35,410 bases of DNA from Parcubacteria group bacterium GW2011_GWA2_47_26 (GCA_001001705.1 LCOG01000010.1:1-35410); one strand, 5' to 3'; positions 20,698 to 29,825 are shown, numbered from the stretch's first letter. The notes: a model not told the origin generated them from the letters alone. Program-made: numbers and translations.

Positions 20698-22713
20698 TTA
20701 GTTAATAATCATAAAATTAATTTTACCACCATAATTAGGAGGTCCCCAGAATATTCCAAAATATCCATTAGCTTGTTCATGTACACCCAAACTGTCAAAA
20801 CCATTGATATTAACAGAGCCAGGATTAGGAGCAGGCGTCAGAAATATTTTCGAATTTGAAGTAACATAACTGTTATCAATTCTTATTCTAACTTGACGGG
20901 AAGAATCACTAACAACGGGAATTGTAATAGTTCCAACTGCTGCCCCTCCAACATTAACTCGACTTGTATATATGCCCCCGGTTAGTGTAAGGGTAACAGC
21001 TGTATCAACAGCTCTAACACTAAGTCTGCCGCTATCAATCTTCAACGCTGGGCCATCATCATCATCGCCCGATACACCGTTCGGACCAGAATTATCCGCG
21101 CCAACGCCTGCTTGGCTGCTGGATTTAGATCGTCCATAAACTCCAAAACCACTGCCTGTGTTATTTCCGTAAACCCCTGACTTATTTGCTGCACTTGCCT
21201 GCCCCACAACCCCATCGCCACTATTAGATAGCCCATAAACTCCGGGGCCGATACCACGATTACTGCCATAAATCGCATAAACCTCTGCCCAACCTTCTCC
21301 CCCCGCCTCTGCTTTTAAAGCATCTACATCTCTAAGAGCGCTAACATTTAATTGGGCTACAGGCGTGTTGGTTCCAATACCAACACGACCTTCCGAATCA
21401 ATCACTAAACGTTGTTGCCCGGCTGTTGCATCCCAAATAAATAATTTATCCGCCACGCCATAAGAATTAGTAGCACCACCCACTCCAATATTATATTGTT
21501 TGCTAGCAGTTTGCATGCGTAAGCCGTCAACACCGCTCGCAGGGTTCATGCCTTGAACTTTAAAACCCGGCCAGGCCACAGCAGAAGGCGCAGAAATGTG
21601 TAAATTAGAATCTGGATTATTCGTGCCAATGCCAACCTTGCCATCCACCTGAATAGACATCAACCGTTCTACAATCTCACTGGAGGGATCATAGCTCGCA
21701 AATTGTATACCTTTGCCTGGCAAATTTGGTACTCCAATGGTTAGACGATTCGGCTCCATAAAAATACCCCAACGCCCGCTTCTCTTATAATTACCATCAG
21801 TAAATGGATCATATCCCCGTGTAATCAACGGCCGATCAGCTCCATCTAGCAAAACACCCAAAGGAGACGCTTGGAGATTTATGTTGCCTGAACCGGTTAT
21901 ACCGCCCGTTACGCTCAAGCCATCAGTGACGCTTAAAACCCCTTGGATTTCTGAATTGCCTACAACATGCAGTCTAAACCGGGGATCATTAGTACCGATA
22001 CCGACATTGCCAGCGCTATAATAAATATCCGGCTCTGAACTTAACCATTGACCCTCTGGCCAATTCGTCCTCCTAACACCTCCCAATGTCAGACTATCGG
22101 TCGTCATATTGCCGAAAACTTTTAAGTTCAAACTATCGCCTACCCAATTGCCAATATTCAAACTCGTGGTCCCGTCGCCATCAACCCTAATGGCCTTGTC
22201 GGAATTTAGATAAAGATCGCCTTCTGTGCCATCATCATTTGGTGTAATTCTCACATTACCTTTAATGTTTATGTACCCCTTCTCGGCCGTTCCGGGAGAA
22301 GCATGCTGGCGCGAAACATAGCGCGGGGTTGCTGTGCATGTCAGACTGCATGGGGTACCTGTATATACGCCAGCCGCACCACCGATTGTACAACTCCGTC
22401 CAATTAAATTTTCTATTTCACAGCCATTTGACCTAATATTTCCATCACAGTCAGCCCACCCTGAAGCACATGAAAAAGTACAATTATCGCAATTCAATGC
22501 GGTCTGCGCGGCAGGCGCAATCTCTGACAAAAGATTATCGCAACTTGGCATCACGCCATAGGCAGCACACCGCGTACCGCCAACAATAGATGGACAGTAA
22601 TCAATCCCGCCCGCCAAATCAGAACACTCGGCCAAAACCGATTTGACACCCCCCAACCAAAACGCAACGATAAACACCGCGCTAAATATAATCCAAAATT
22701 TTGACGACCGCAT
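20698..22713 (-). CDS. Secreted modular protein with GIGTxxP repeats (tail-fibre-like)
   Basis: This is a 671-residue exported protein. A signal peptide ends near residue 28 (FIVAFWLGGVKSVLA). A Cys-rich module follows at ~30-130 (CDNCTFSCASGWADCDG, GCEIEN, GTPCSLTCTATPRYVSRQ), then a strand-rich region GDLYLNSDKAIRVDGDGTTS. Three copies of a GIGTN(D/N/T)P motif (NVGIGTNDPRFRLHV, KVGIGTNNPDSNLHIS, RVGIGTNTPVAQLNVS) are typical of tail-fibre and trimeric beta-helix proteins. The following stretch repeats YG and VYG (IYGSNRGIGPGVYGLSNSG). Unlike its five neighbours it lacks the eight-Cys terminal domain and ends in NINGFDSLGVHEQANGYFG. It is the last gene of the operon, 10 nt after the previous one. 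A surface or fibre role is inferred. Confidence 0.85.
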   Translation of the reverse strand: MRSSKFWIIFSAVFIVAFWLGGVKSVLAECSDLAGGIDYCPSIVGGTRCAAYGVMPSCDNLLSEIAPAAQTALNCDNCTFSCASGWADCDGNIRSNGCEIENLIGRSCTIGGAAGVYTGTPCSLTCTATPRYVSRQHASPGTAEKGYINIKGNVRITPNDDGTEGDLYLNSDKAIRVDGDGTTSLNIGNWVGDSLNLKVFGNMTTDSLTLGGVRRTNWPEGQWLSSEPDIYYSAGNVGIGTNDPRFRLHVVGNSEIQGVLSVTDGLSVTGGITGSGNINLQASPLGVLLDGADRPLITRGYDPFTDGNYKRSGRWGIFMEPNRLTIGVPNLPGKGIQFASYDPSSEIVERLMSIQVDGKVGIGTNNPDSNLHISAPSAVAWPGFKVQGMNPASGVDGLRMQTASKQYNIGVGGATNSYGVADKLFIWDATAGQQRLVIDSEGRVGIGTNTPVAQLNVSALRDVDALKAEAGGEGWAEVYAIYGSNRGIGPGVYGLSNSGDGVVGQASAANKSGVYGNNTGSGFGVYGRSKSSSQAGVGADNSGPNGVSGDDDDGPALKIDSGRLSVRAVDTAVTLTLTGGIYTSRVNVGGAAVGTITIPVVSDSSRQVRIRIDNSYVTSNSKIFLTPAPNPGSVNINGFDSLGVHEQANGYFGIFWGPPNYGGKINFMIIN

Positions 22714-22723
22714 AACAAATCAA

Positions 22724-23923
22724 TTATTTACAGCAAGCAAATTGCAAAGTGCTGGAACAAACTGTCATCCACCCTACCCCTCCAACTCCTTGGTCAAAAT
22801 CCCAATATGTTCCCAAGCCAGAAGTATTGTTCGTCCAGCCCACGCAGTCATTAGCCAGAGCTGTGTACCCCGGCGGCCCTTCAACAATCCAAAAAGATCC
22901 ATCCTGTGGGATTATTGAATTGCATCTAATACTATTCATAATCTCATCCGTAGAACAAACGTGAGTCCCCGTTATCGCGGTATTGCATAATGTATTAACG
23001 CCTCTATACCCACCCTGACTGCCATTATACGAAGCACTCGTTGATCCTGCATACACCGCTCCAAAACAACCAGTCGCGGTAATGGAGCCGTCCACATTTA
23101 TTGTACCACTGGTCTGCGTAATAATAGAATCTCCTAGGGCTGTCAAGCCAGTAAATCTAGGCAACGTGTTAACAGTGCCGCTGCCGCTCAAGCTCCCGCC
23201 AGCCAGCGTATTGCAAGTTAAAGTTCCGCCAACTCCGCTAACATACTGCCCAGCAGGACAAGCCGTTGGAAACCCAGTCAACCGCGCCCATGGCACAAAT
23301 CCGCCTTGCAGTATGCCTGTCCAACGCACATCACCGGCCACATCAAGCGCATATGCTGGGGCCGTTTTCCCACCCTGCTGAAACAACAGCTCTGACATCG
23401 CCATGTCCGGAGCATGAAGACGCAAGCTGAAATTGCCGACATTGCCCAAATAATTCCCAATATTCAAAGCTGTCGCGCCCATACTGTCTACCCGTATTGC
23501 TTTGCCCGAATTTAAATACAGGTCGCCGCCATCGCTCTTCATGTCTCCAGTTATATTAAAGAACGCTGGTTGAGAAGTGTTAGGACTCCGCATAATATAA
23601 GACACGCTTGGACATACTCCTGTACAAGGATCTATAGTCGTGCCTTCCGGACAATTTCCTGTGCGCGGCGACTGGCAAGCGCCACTGCAATTAATCTGTC
23701 CTGATGGGCAAGCGCAAGTACCGCAACGATCCGCGTACTGTCCGCCTGACGGAGAAGGACACAATGCACCAATAGTAGAAACTGGCGCAGTGCAGCCTCT
23801 CCCCGCGCAATAGATTTGCGCACCCGGACAAGGGCCTTCGGCACGGACAGGTGATGCGCTCAACAATGCCAAACCAAGGAAAACTATGCTAATTAATAAA
23901 GCATTTTTTATTAAACTACTCAT
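22724..23923 (-). CDS. Secreted modular protein with eight-Cys C-terminal domain
   Basis: This is a 399-residue exported protein. The signal peptide (LLISIVFLGLALLSASPVRA) is followed by a Cys-rich module at ~30-105 (CPGAQIYCAGRGCTAPVS, CGTCACPSGQINCSGACQSP). A strand-rich middle carries GDLYLNSGKAIRVD and DVAGDVRWTGILQGGFVPWA. The C-terminal ~115 residues form a domain shared with four neighbours: CFG, GGYRGVNTLC, GTHVCSTDEIMNSIRC, NDCVGW, and a final FACCK. The eight cysteines could form four disulfides. The central 191 bp are almost identical to the next gene upstream. I do not know a named family; a surface or attachment role is inferred. Confidence 0.85.
   Translation of the reverse strand: MSSLIKNALLISIVFLGLALLSASPVRAEGPCPGAQIYCAGRGCTAPVSTIGALCPSPSGGQYADRCGTCACPSGQINCSGACQSPRTGNCPEGTTIDPCTGVCPSVSYIMRSPNTSQPAFFNITGDMKSDGGDLYLNSGKAIRVDSMGATALNIGNYLGNVGNFSLRLHAPDMAMSELLFQQGGKTAPAYALDVAGDVRWTGILQGGFVPWARLTGFPTACPAGQYVSGVGGTLTCNTLAGGSLSGSGTVNTLPRFTGLTALGDSIITQTSGTINVDGSITATGCFGAVYAGSTSASYNGSQGGYRGVNTLCNTAITGTHVCSTDEIMNSIRCNSIIPQDGSFWIVEGPPGYTALANDCVGWTNNTSGLGTYWDFDQGVGGVGWMTVCSSTLQFACCK
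23184..23374. repeat. 191-bp near-identical segment, copy A
   Basis: The run encoding LAGGSLSG back to GGKTAPAY matches 24429-24619 with a single base difference, while flanking sequence is much more divergent. This suggests recent gene conversion or recombination between the two secreted-protein genes. Confidence 0.9.
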
Positions 23924-23932
23924 AGAATAAAT

Positions 23933-25256
23933 CTAACGACAACACGCTAAAGGGTAACTTGAATTACAATTTTGCGCCCAACCTACTCCGCCATTGGCAT
24001 CAAAACTCCATATTGTGCCATTAAATGTTGCATCGCTTCCACCATAGGTCCATCCCCGACAATCATTTGTTTGCGTTGGTAACGCAGGCGCGCCATTGGC
24101 AATCCAAGCGCTTCCTGTAGCAGTAAAAATCGGACTGCTCGCAGGATTTTCACAGCGTATACTTTCCAGAATTTCAGCCGTGGAGCAAACGTGAGCGCCT
24201 GGAAAAGCACTAGCACACCGAGCATGTGCGGCACGATATCCTTGCAGGCTTCCACTAGTGATAGCTCCATTCACAGTAGTGGAAGTCATGCCCGCAAACA
24301 CCGGCCCAAAACAACTCGTCGCTGTAATAGAGCCGTCCACATTTATTGTACCACCACTCTCGCTCATAATGGAATCTTCTAAAGTTGTTGCGCTTGTAAA
24401 TTTAGCCACTCTATTGGCCGTACCAGTACCGCTCAAGCTCCCGCCAGCCAGCGTATTGCAAGTTAAAGTTCCGCCAACTCCGCTAACATACTGCCCAGCA
24501 GGACAAGCCGTTGGAAAACCAGTCAACCGCGCCCATGGCACAAATCCGCCTTGCAGTATGCCTGTCCAACGCACATCACCGGCCACATCAAGCGCATATG
24601 CTGGGGCCGTTTTCCCACCACAAATCAATGCTTCCCTGCTGAAACAGTAATTCTGAAATTTTTTGATAAGGAGCATGCAGGCGCAATCCAAAACTATTTC
24701 CGACGGTATCGTAGTTCCCAATGTTTAATGCTGTCGCATTGACATCGTCTATCCTAATCGCTTTGCCATTGCTTAAATAAATATCGCTGGCACTCTGAAG
24801 ATTCCCTTGTATATTAATATAACCGGTTTCTTCAGAACCTGGAAAGGGCACAAATTGCCGTGATACATATTGAGGAGTGGGCGAACAAGCGCGACTGCAA
24901 TCCGGTCCAGTATATGTTCCGGGTTGTCCGCCAATCGTACATGCCCCCGAGAGCACTTGAGTCTCACAGCCCGACGCTCCAGTACAATCCGCAAATCCGC
25001 TATTGCACACCAGAGTACAAGTCAAACAGCTAAAATTCTGATTAGCGCTCAAGGCAGGTTCCGAAGCTCCTGTGTAACAGGTATAATTAGGAGCAATGCC
25101 GCAAATATTTTCGGTAGGGGTACCGGCGCAGGAAAATGTCATAATCCCCCGCGTACCCGCCGTACAGGTGCTGATTGCTTGTGCAACGCCAATAGAAGCA
25201 AGGGAAGCGAGCCCTAAAACTAGTGATACAAAGGTAATAAAACGAAATCTCTCCAT
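23933..25256 (-). pseudogene. Secreted modular eight-Cys protein, frameshifted by a 16-nt insertion
   Basis: Two overlapping frames together give one ~440-residue protein like its neighbours. The first half has a signal peptide (FVSLVLGLASLASIGVAQA) and Cys-rich module, reaching ISELLFQQG and then running into SIDLWWENGPSICA and a stop. The second half resumes at GKTAPAYALDVAGDVRWTGI and ends with the eight-Cys domain (CFGPVFAG, GAHVCSTAEILESIRC, NDCRGW, LACCR). Compared with the paralogue at 22724-23923, which reads LLFQQGGKTAPAY without a break, there are 16 extra nucleotides at 24620-24635. A real mutation, phase-variation state or assembly error are all possible. The ATG at 25256 is 2 nt past the upstream gene's stop codon. 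Confidence 0.85.
24429..24619. repeat. 191-bp near-identical segment, copy B
   Basis: Partner of 23184-23374, with one mismatch (a C/A difference in GGAAACCCAG versus GGAAAACCAG). It ends exactly where the 16-nt insertion begins. About 65 bp of the same segment is also conserved near 25825-25890. Confidence 0.9.
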
Positions 25257-25258
25257 AA

Positions 25259-26692
25259 TTATTTACAACACGCAAATTGGTGGGATGTACTGCATGAAGT
25301 TGCCAGTCCGCGTCCATTTTCAAAATCCCACATTGCGCCATAGGAGACTCCTGCATTACTTTTCCATCCCTGACAATCATTAACAGCCGGAGCGGTAAAT
25401 CCAGGCAGACCATTGGATACCCAAGCAAATAATCCGGCGGTCGGCATTGCTACTCCGCAATTAATGGAATTCAGCAATTCTGTAGCTGTACAAACATGGC
25501 TTCCTTGTACCGCAACCGAACAAAGCGCATTTACTCCGCCATAACCGCCCCGTAAACCGTCATACGGTCCGCCTGTTGTCTGGCCTTGATACACCGGCCC
25601 AAAACAACTCGTCGCTGTAATCGAACCCGCCACATTTATTGTACCACTGCTAGTTTCGGTTATAATTGAATTTCCTAAAGTTGTCGCGCCTGTAAATTTA
25701 GCTAATCTTTTGCCTGTCCCCGTACCGCTCAAGCCGCCGCTACCCGCGCTGGCCGGAGTACTGCAAGTTAAACCTCCACCAATTGCGCTAATATACTGTC
25801 CTGAAGGACACTCTAAAGGAAACCCAGTCAACCGCGCCCATGGCACAAATCCGCCTTGCAGTATGCCTGTCCAACGCACATCACCGGCAATATCAAGCTT
25901 AGACAATGGCGACGTAACGCCAATCCCCATATTGCCACCCACAATAATCCCTCCTTGCACCTGCACAATGTCATTATTATCGCCTATCCATAAATTATCG
26001 GGAGAGCTAGCCGACAATCGCGAATATATAGCATTGGCATAAACATTGCCCGCCGTGATAAGACTGCCTGATGGCGCACCGCTGGGAAATATAAATCCAG
26101 TGCCCACTGCTAAATTGCCGCCGATGGTCCCGTTGCCAATGATATTAAAAAACCCGGATTGAGCTGACGCGGGATTGACAAGCACATAAGCGTCAACGCA
26201 AGAACCTGTGCAAGGGTTATATACCCTTGGCGACGGACAAGATGCGCTGGTATTGGTTTGGCAATTGTATCCCACGCCTGTCTCACAATCAGTAAAGCCG
26301 CCCGCGCATCCGCCGCAGCCCGTACACGAATCATAGCCTCGATTTGATCCGGAAGGACAAACCGCCGCGGTTGGCTGGCATGCACCGCTGCAAAATGTCT
26401 GGCCGCTTTGACAAACGAGGTTTGTACACGCGCCGCATTCGTCAATTGTCCCCACTCGGCCGCCGGAACCACTGCACGGATTTCCCTGACTGCTAGCAGG
26501 CGCCACGCACGCACCGCCACAGGAAACAGAACCCGGGGGACACGCTTGAGCATTTACCCCTACTGGTACCGCGAAAATCACTATTACCGCTACCATCATT
26601 GCGAGCACAGCGAGGTAATCTCGAAATCGCCACGCCCCGTTACGACGGGGCTCGCGATGACATAGGGTATATATTTTTTTTATCGACAACAT
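25259..26692 (-). CDS. Secreted modular eight-Cys protein with a repeat in its signal peptide
   Basis: This is a 477-residue exported protein. The N-terminus has a repeat-encoded stretch, CHREPRRNGAWRFRDYLAVL, running into the hydrophobic core AMMVAVIVIFAVPVGVNA. A long Cys-rich module follows to residue ~160 (CPPGSVSCGGACVAP, CGACTNLVCQSGQTFCSGAC). Next are IWIGDNNDIVQVQGG-like strand repeats, GIGVTSPLSKLDIAGDVRWT, and the eight-Cys terminal domain (CFGPVYQG, GSHVCTATELLNSINC, NDCQGW, FACCK). I prefer the ATG at 26692, which overlaps the upstream stop by 13 nt; another ATG lies at 26716. The strong sharing with neighbours suggests duplication within the operon. Confidence 0.82.
   Translation of the reverse strand: MLSIKKIYTLCHREPRRNGAWRFRDYLAVLAMMVAVIVIFAVPVGVNAQACPPGSVSCGGACVAPASSQGNPCSGSGGRVGTIDECGACTNLVCQSGQTFCSGACQPTAAVCPSGSNRGYDSCTGCGGCAGGFTDCETGVGYNCQTNTSASCPSPRVYNPCTGSCVDAYVLVNPASAQSGFFNIIGNGTIGGNLAVGTGFIFPSGAPSGSLITAGNVYANAIYSRLSASSPDNLWIGDNNDIVQVQGGIIVGGNMGIGVTSPLSKLDIAGDVRWTGILQGGFVPWARLTGFPLECPSGQYISAIGGGLTCSTPASAGSGGLSGTGTGKRLAKFTGATTLGNSIITETSSGTINVAGSITATSCFGPVYQGQTTGGPYDGLRGGYGGVNALCSVAVQGSHVCTATELLNSINCGVAMPTAGLFAWVSNGLPGFTAPAVNDCQGWKSNAGVSYGAMWDFENGRGLATSCSTSHQFACCK
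26595..26661. repeat. GTCATCGCGAG...-type repeat, in frame in a signal peptide
   Basis: About 67 bp with ends (A)TCATTGCGAGC and GCTCGCGATGAC and an inner CCCCGT/ACGGGG pair. It is a GCGAG-type relative of the CTGAG repeats. It supplies the charged n-region and the start of the hydrophobic core of the secreted protein's signal sequence. Confidence 0.8.
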
Positions 26693-28209
26693 AAAATTCG
26701 ATTTGCTTCCGAGCATGGACGCGCGTATCCTCCCCCGCCTCGCGCGTCAAATATCCAAACAATGCCTTGCGACTGCAAACCGCTGACAACCCCTGTTTGA
26801 GTCCAACCGTAACAATCGTTTGTCGGGGTCGGGAGAGATGGCGCGCCATTCGCGATCCATGCAAATACGCCGGCGGGTATTGTTGCGCGCAAAGCAGTTT
26901 TAGTCATATCTGTCCAAATTGATCCGCAATGAATACTCGTCATAACTTCCTCGGTCGCGCACTGATGGCTCCCGGCAAACGCCGCACTGCAAAGCGCATC
27001 AACGCCTCGGTATCCGTCAGCAGGAGCGCTCGCGCCATTCAAATTGCCATTGTATGTTCCGCCAGTCGCACCGGCAACCGTTGCCCCTAAACAACCGGAA
27101 ACTGTAAGATCGCCATTTTCAGTAAGCTTCAACCGGTCATTCCCTTTCCAAAATCGCAGCTCATTGCTGGTCTGATCCGAATAAATACCCCAGTGTTGAT
27201 CACTGCCGCTCTTCAAATTTATTTCGGCGTTACCGCTCGGATTGCTAAGATAAATTCTATCACCCTTGACATCCAATGTATAGGCCGGAGTTGAGGTGCC
27301 CGTTCCCACACCAAGACGAAAATTTGTATTATCCCAATGCAAATTCGTATTCTGGCTTAAACTGCTCGCTCCAGTCCAAAACGCAATCATATTGGCCGCG
27401 CCGCCGGAAAGGCCGCCGCCACCGCTTACGGCCGGCGCCTCACATGTCAGAGTTCCACCTACGGCCCTGACATATTGGCCACTTGGACAAGCCGCGGGAA
27501 AACCTGTCAACCGCGCCCAAGATACAGATCCGCCTTCTGCCGCTGTCCAAGAACTTCGACACTCCGCACCGAGACATAAAGTATTTGCAATCAGCCTACC
27601 CTCCCTAATATTAACATCAATTCCAGTTGCCCCTGATCCCCAATTGCCTATGGTCAGCGTTGAGACGCCACCGGCATCAATGTGTATGGCCTTGCCGGAA
27701 TTAAGATAAAGATCACCTCGCCCCGACTCCGTTCCTATAATCCGCAAAGAATCAGCTATACGTAATTCGCCAGGATTATTAAAATTAATATAAGCCGGGG
27801 TCGGGGCAATACAGGACCCAGTAGAATTGGGTGGGTCTTGAATATAGCCAGAACGACAAGAACCACACGCTCCCGTGCATTCATTAGACGTAACGCGTGT
27901 GGCATCCGCACAAGATCGGCGCGGACTGCAAGCGCTCCCGCAAATAATGGGCAGGGCCGCAGGACATAACCAACTGCAACTCGTGCAACTGAATGCCTGT
28001 CCAGTGATAGTACTCGGTCCCGGCAATTCGGCATGACTGCGGCATTGTCCCACACCACCTACTGTTCCGCACGCATACGGACGCGTGGGATCATCGCATG
28101 AAATAGAATATTGCGGCCAGCTTGAAGAACAAGAAACATGACTCGCCTCAACCGGCCGGGCTAAAAACAGAAACAGGAACAGCAGAGCTAGATAAAAATA
28201 ATTTTTCAT
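26680..28209 (-). CDS. Secreted modular eight-Cys protein
   Basis: This is a ~509-residue exported protein. The signal peptide is MKNYFYLALLFLFLFLARPV, then a Cys-rich module at ~25-145 (CGTVGGVGQCRSHAE, FSCTSCSWLCPAALPIICGS, CGSCRSGYI). The middle has GDLYLNSGKAIHIDAGG, the SVSWARLTGFPAACPSGQYV segment seen in the neighbours, and a GVGTGTSTPAYTLDVKGD repeat. The eight-Cys domain closes it: CLGATVAG, GYRGVDALC, GSHQCATEEVMTSIHC, NDCYGW, ILCCR. The chosen ATG at 28209 overlaps the upstream TGA (ATGA), indicating translational coupling; an ATG at 28218 is also possible. Function is inferred as surface-exposed or released. Confidence 0.85.
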   Translation of the reverse strand: MKNYFYLALLFLFLFLARPVEASHVSCSSSWPQYSISCDDPTRPYACGTVGGVGQCRSHAELPGPSTITGQAFSCTSCSWLCPAALPIICGSACSPRRSCADATRVTSNECTGACGSCRSGYIQDPPNSTGSCIAPTPAYINFNNPGELRIADSLRIIGTESGRGDLYLNSGKAIHIDAGGVSTLTIGNWGSGATGIDVNIREGRLIANTLCLGAECRSSWTAAEGGSVSWARLTGFPAACPSGQYVRAVGGTLTCEAPAVSGGGGLSGGAANMIAFWTGASSLSQNTNLHWDNTNFRLGVGTGTSTPAYTLDVKGDRIYLSNPSGNAEINLKSGSDQHWGIYSDQTSNELRFWKGNDRLKLTENGDLTVSGCLGATVAGATGGTYNGNLNGASAPADGYRGVDALCSAAFAGSHQCATEEVMTSIHCGSIWTDMTKTALRATIPAGVFAWIANGAPSLPTPTNDCYGWTQTGVVSGLQSQGIVWIFDARGGGGYARPCSEANRILCCR

Positions 28210-29237
28210 CGGCAACATGTAAATCTTAATGAAGAATTACAAGGTGTTTGACTCCCCTGTCCTCCGAGAGTATCAAACCTCCAAGTACGCCCAAGCGCAC
28301 CGCTATCGCCGCTGGTCCAACCCTGACAGTCATTCGCCGCCGCAATATAACCCGGCGGTCCGCCCGAGACCCAACCACTGCCGCTTGCCGGCAAGGTCAC
28401 ACCGCTGGGCAGTCTCCCGCTGCAATTTATGGTGTGCAAGATTTCTTCGGCTGTACAAATGTGAGCGCCTGTCCCGCTAGCGCTGCAAAAATCTCGGTTC
28501 GCTGTCAAATAACCTCCTGCGGCACCGGTCGCATTCGTTGTAGAAAACGCTCGAAATACATTAACCAAACAGGGATCAAACGAACCGCCCGGCGGTATAA
28601 CACCACCTCCGCCGCCACCCACTGCATCGTCTCCGCAAACCCATGCACTGCCACCTGAATTACGTTTCAAAATCTGCCCTGACCCGCATTCAGCCCCATC
28701 ACTGGCCGCAAAATTTCCCCGAATTTTACCTGATGCGCGTATATCACCGGCCCCAATACCAGCGACGTCTACTGCTCTAGTGCCCGTTGTGGGGCCAACC
28801 GCAAGACTACCCTGCACACGCAACTTGTCATTATCATCTCCGATCCAAATATCGTCAACATTTCCCGGGATTTCCCGTGAAAGGAGAGCGTTAGTATAAA
28901 TATTTCCAGCCACAATTAAACTCCCATTCACTGCGTTAGATACTAATCCTTCATATGTCCTAGTGGTCGGTGTCGGAATTCCCACCGTTAGCTTTCCTCG
29001 CGCTCGACTATTTAACTCCACATCAAAAGCCGCATCACTTTGCACTCCTCCTAATATAGTGGAGTTCCAAATCGGCGGCGGAACATTGCAACGACCCGAA
29101 ATACAACGCAGGCCAGATCCGCAAGCAGTATCCGCTGTACATGCGGTCTGCGCCAAAACGCCTCGTAAAGCAAAAGTGCCCGCGATTGAAAGTAAAACCG
29201 AGGCTAAACTAACGATAATAATCTGCTTACGCGACAT
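28206..29237 (-). CDS. Secreted modular eight-Cys protein, first gene of the operon
   Basis: This is a 343-residue exported protein. The signal peptide is MSRKQIIIVSLASVLLSIAG, followed by the short Cys cluster TACTADTACGSGLRCISGRC. A strand-rich middle has NVDDIWIGDDNDKLRVQGSL and a Gly hinge (VGGGGGGV). The C-terminal domain matches the neighbours: GAAGGYLTANRDFC, GAHICTAEEILHTINC, NDCQGW, FTCCR. It lacks the DVRWTGILQGG segment. I chose the ATG at 29237; the longer frame begins inside the -10 of a promoter at 29273. It appears to be the first gene of a six-gene operon that runs to 20698 with gaps of at most 10 nt or overlaps. Confidence 0.85.
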   Translation of the reverse strand: MSRKQIIIVSLASVLLSIAGTFALRGVLAQTACTADTACGSGLRCISGRCNVPPPIWNSTILGGVQSDAAFDVELNSRARGKLTVGIPTPTTRTYEGLVSNAVNGSLIVAGNIYTNALLSREIPGNVDDIWIGDDNDKLRVQGSLAVGPTTGTRAVDVAGIGAGDIRASGKIRGNFAASDGAECGSGQILKRNSGGSAWVCGDDAVGGGGGGVIPPGGSFDPCLVNVFRAFSTTNATGAAGGYLTANRDFCSASGTGAHICTAEEILHTINCSGRLPSGVTLPASGSGWVSGGPPGYIAAANDCQGWTSGDSGALGRTWRFDTLGGQGSQTPCNSSLRFTCCR

Positions 29238-29272
29238 TGCCGTAAAATTATGGCCTAAATCCTCTTTCCAGT

Positions 29273-29301
29273 ATAATACCACCTATACGCGCCGCCTCCA
29301 A
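29273..29301 (-). promoter_or_regulatory. Promoter of the secreted-protein operon
   Basis: Minus strand: TTGGAG (29296-29301), 17 nt, TATTAT (29273-29278) preceded by TGG, an extended -10. The -35 and most of the spacer lie in the end of the preceding membrane-protein gene. Predicted start is about 30 nt before the ATG at 29237. Confidence 0.6.
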
Positions 29302-29825
29302 GTATGCTTAGCAAACACAATCATAGCCACGACCGGCGAAACCAGCCATAAAAACTTTCCCCATTCTGAAGTAAAAACTTCCCGCGTGGCCGGCGCTAAT
29401 TGGATAAGCGATGACGGTGGCAAAAAAGAAAGAGTTATGGAAACCAAAAGCCCAACATGCAAAATACTAAAAATCATCACTTCGGCTAGTCTATCCCCTA
29501 CTCCTGTTACCTGCGCGCTTAAAATATTGGTAAGGGCCGAACGCGAAAGCAGAAAAAACAGCACCACAAAAATTATATAAAAAGAAGTAACCCGAAAAGC
29601 AAAACCTTGCACAGAAACGTCCAAACGAAGACGCTCCAGATACGGAAAAGTCGGTACAACCGCCAGAGCGATATAAATAGAAACCAAAATCACGAGAATG
29701 CGGTCGCGTCCCAAGGAAAACCCGTACAAAAACGCGATAATAAAGAAAAACAAAAAAATGAACAAGTCCCAGGTCGGCCGCGACCAGTTAATTTGCGAAA
29801 ACCATTGCGCAACTTGCTCCCCCAT
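29283..29825 (-). CDS. Hypothetical membrane protein, ~180 aa, four to five helices
   Basis: I recognise no named family. After a short amphipathic N-terminus (MGEQVAQWFSQINWSRPTWD) there are hydrophobic helices near residues 20-38 (LFIFLFFFIIAFLYGFSLG), 42-60, 78-97 (FYIIFVVLFFLLS), 116-138 and 155-170, ending in a basic KHTWRRRV tail. Small CPR membrane proteins with this layout are common, and a CvpA-like topology is possible but not provable here. I chose the ATG at 29825, since the longer frame would start within a terminator hairpin at 29881-29911. It lies directly upstream of the secreted-protein operon, whose promoter overlaps its 3' end. Confidence 0.7.
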   Translation of the reverse strand: MGEQVAQWFSQINWSRPTWDLFIFLFFFIIAFLYGFSLGRDRILVILVSIYIALAVVPTFPYLERLRLDVSVQGFAFRVTSFYIIFVVLFFLLSRSALTNILSAQVTGVGDRLAEVMIFSILHVGLLVSITLSFLPPSSLIQLAPATREVFTSEWGKFLWLVSPVVAMIVFAKHTWRRRV

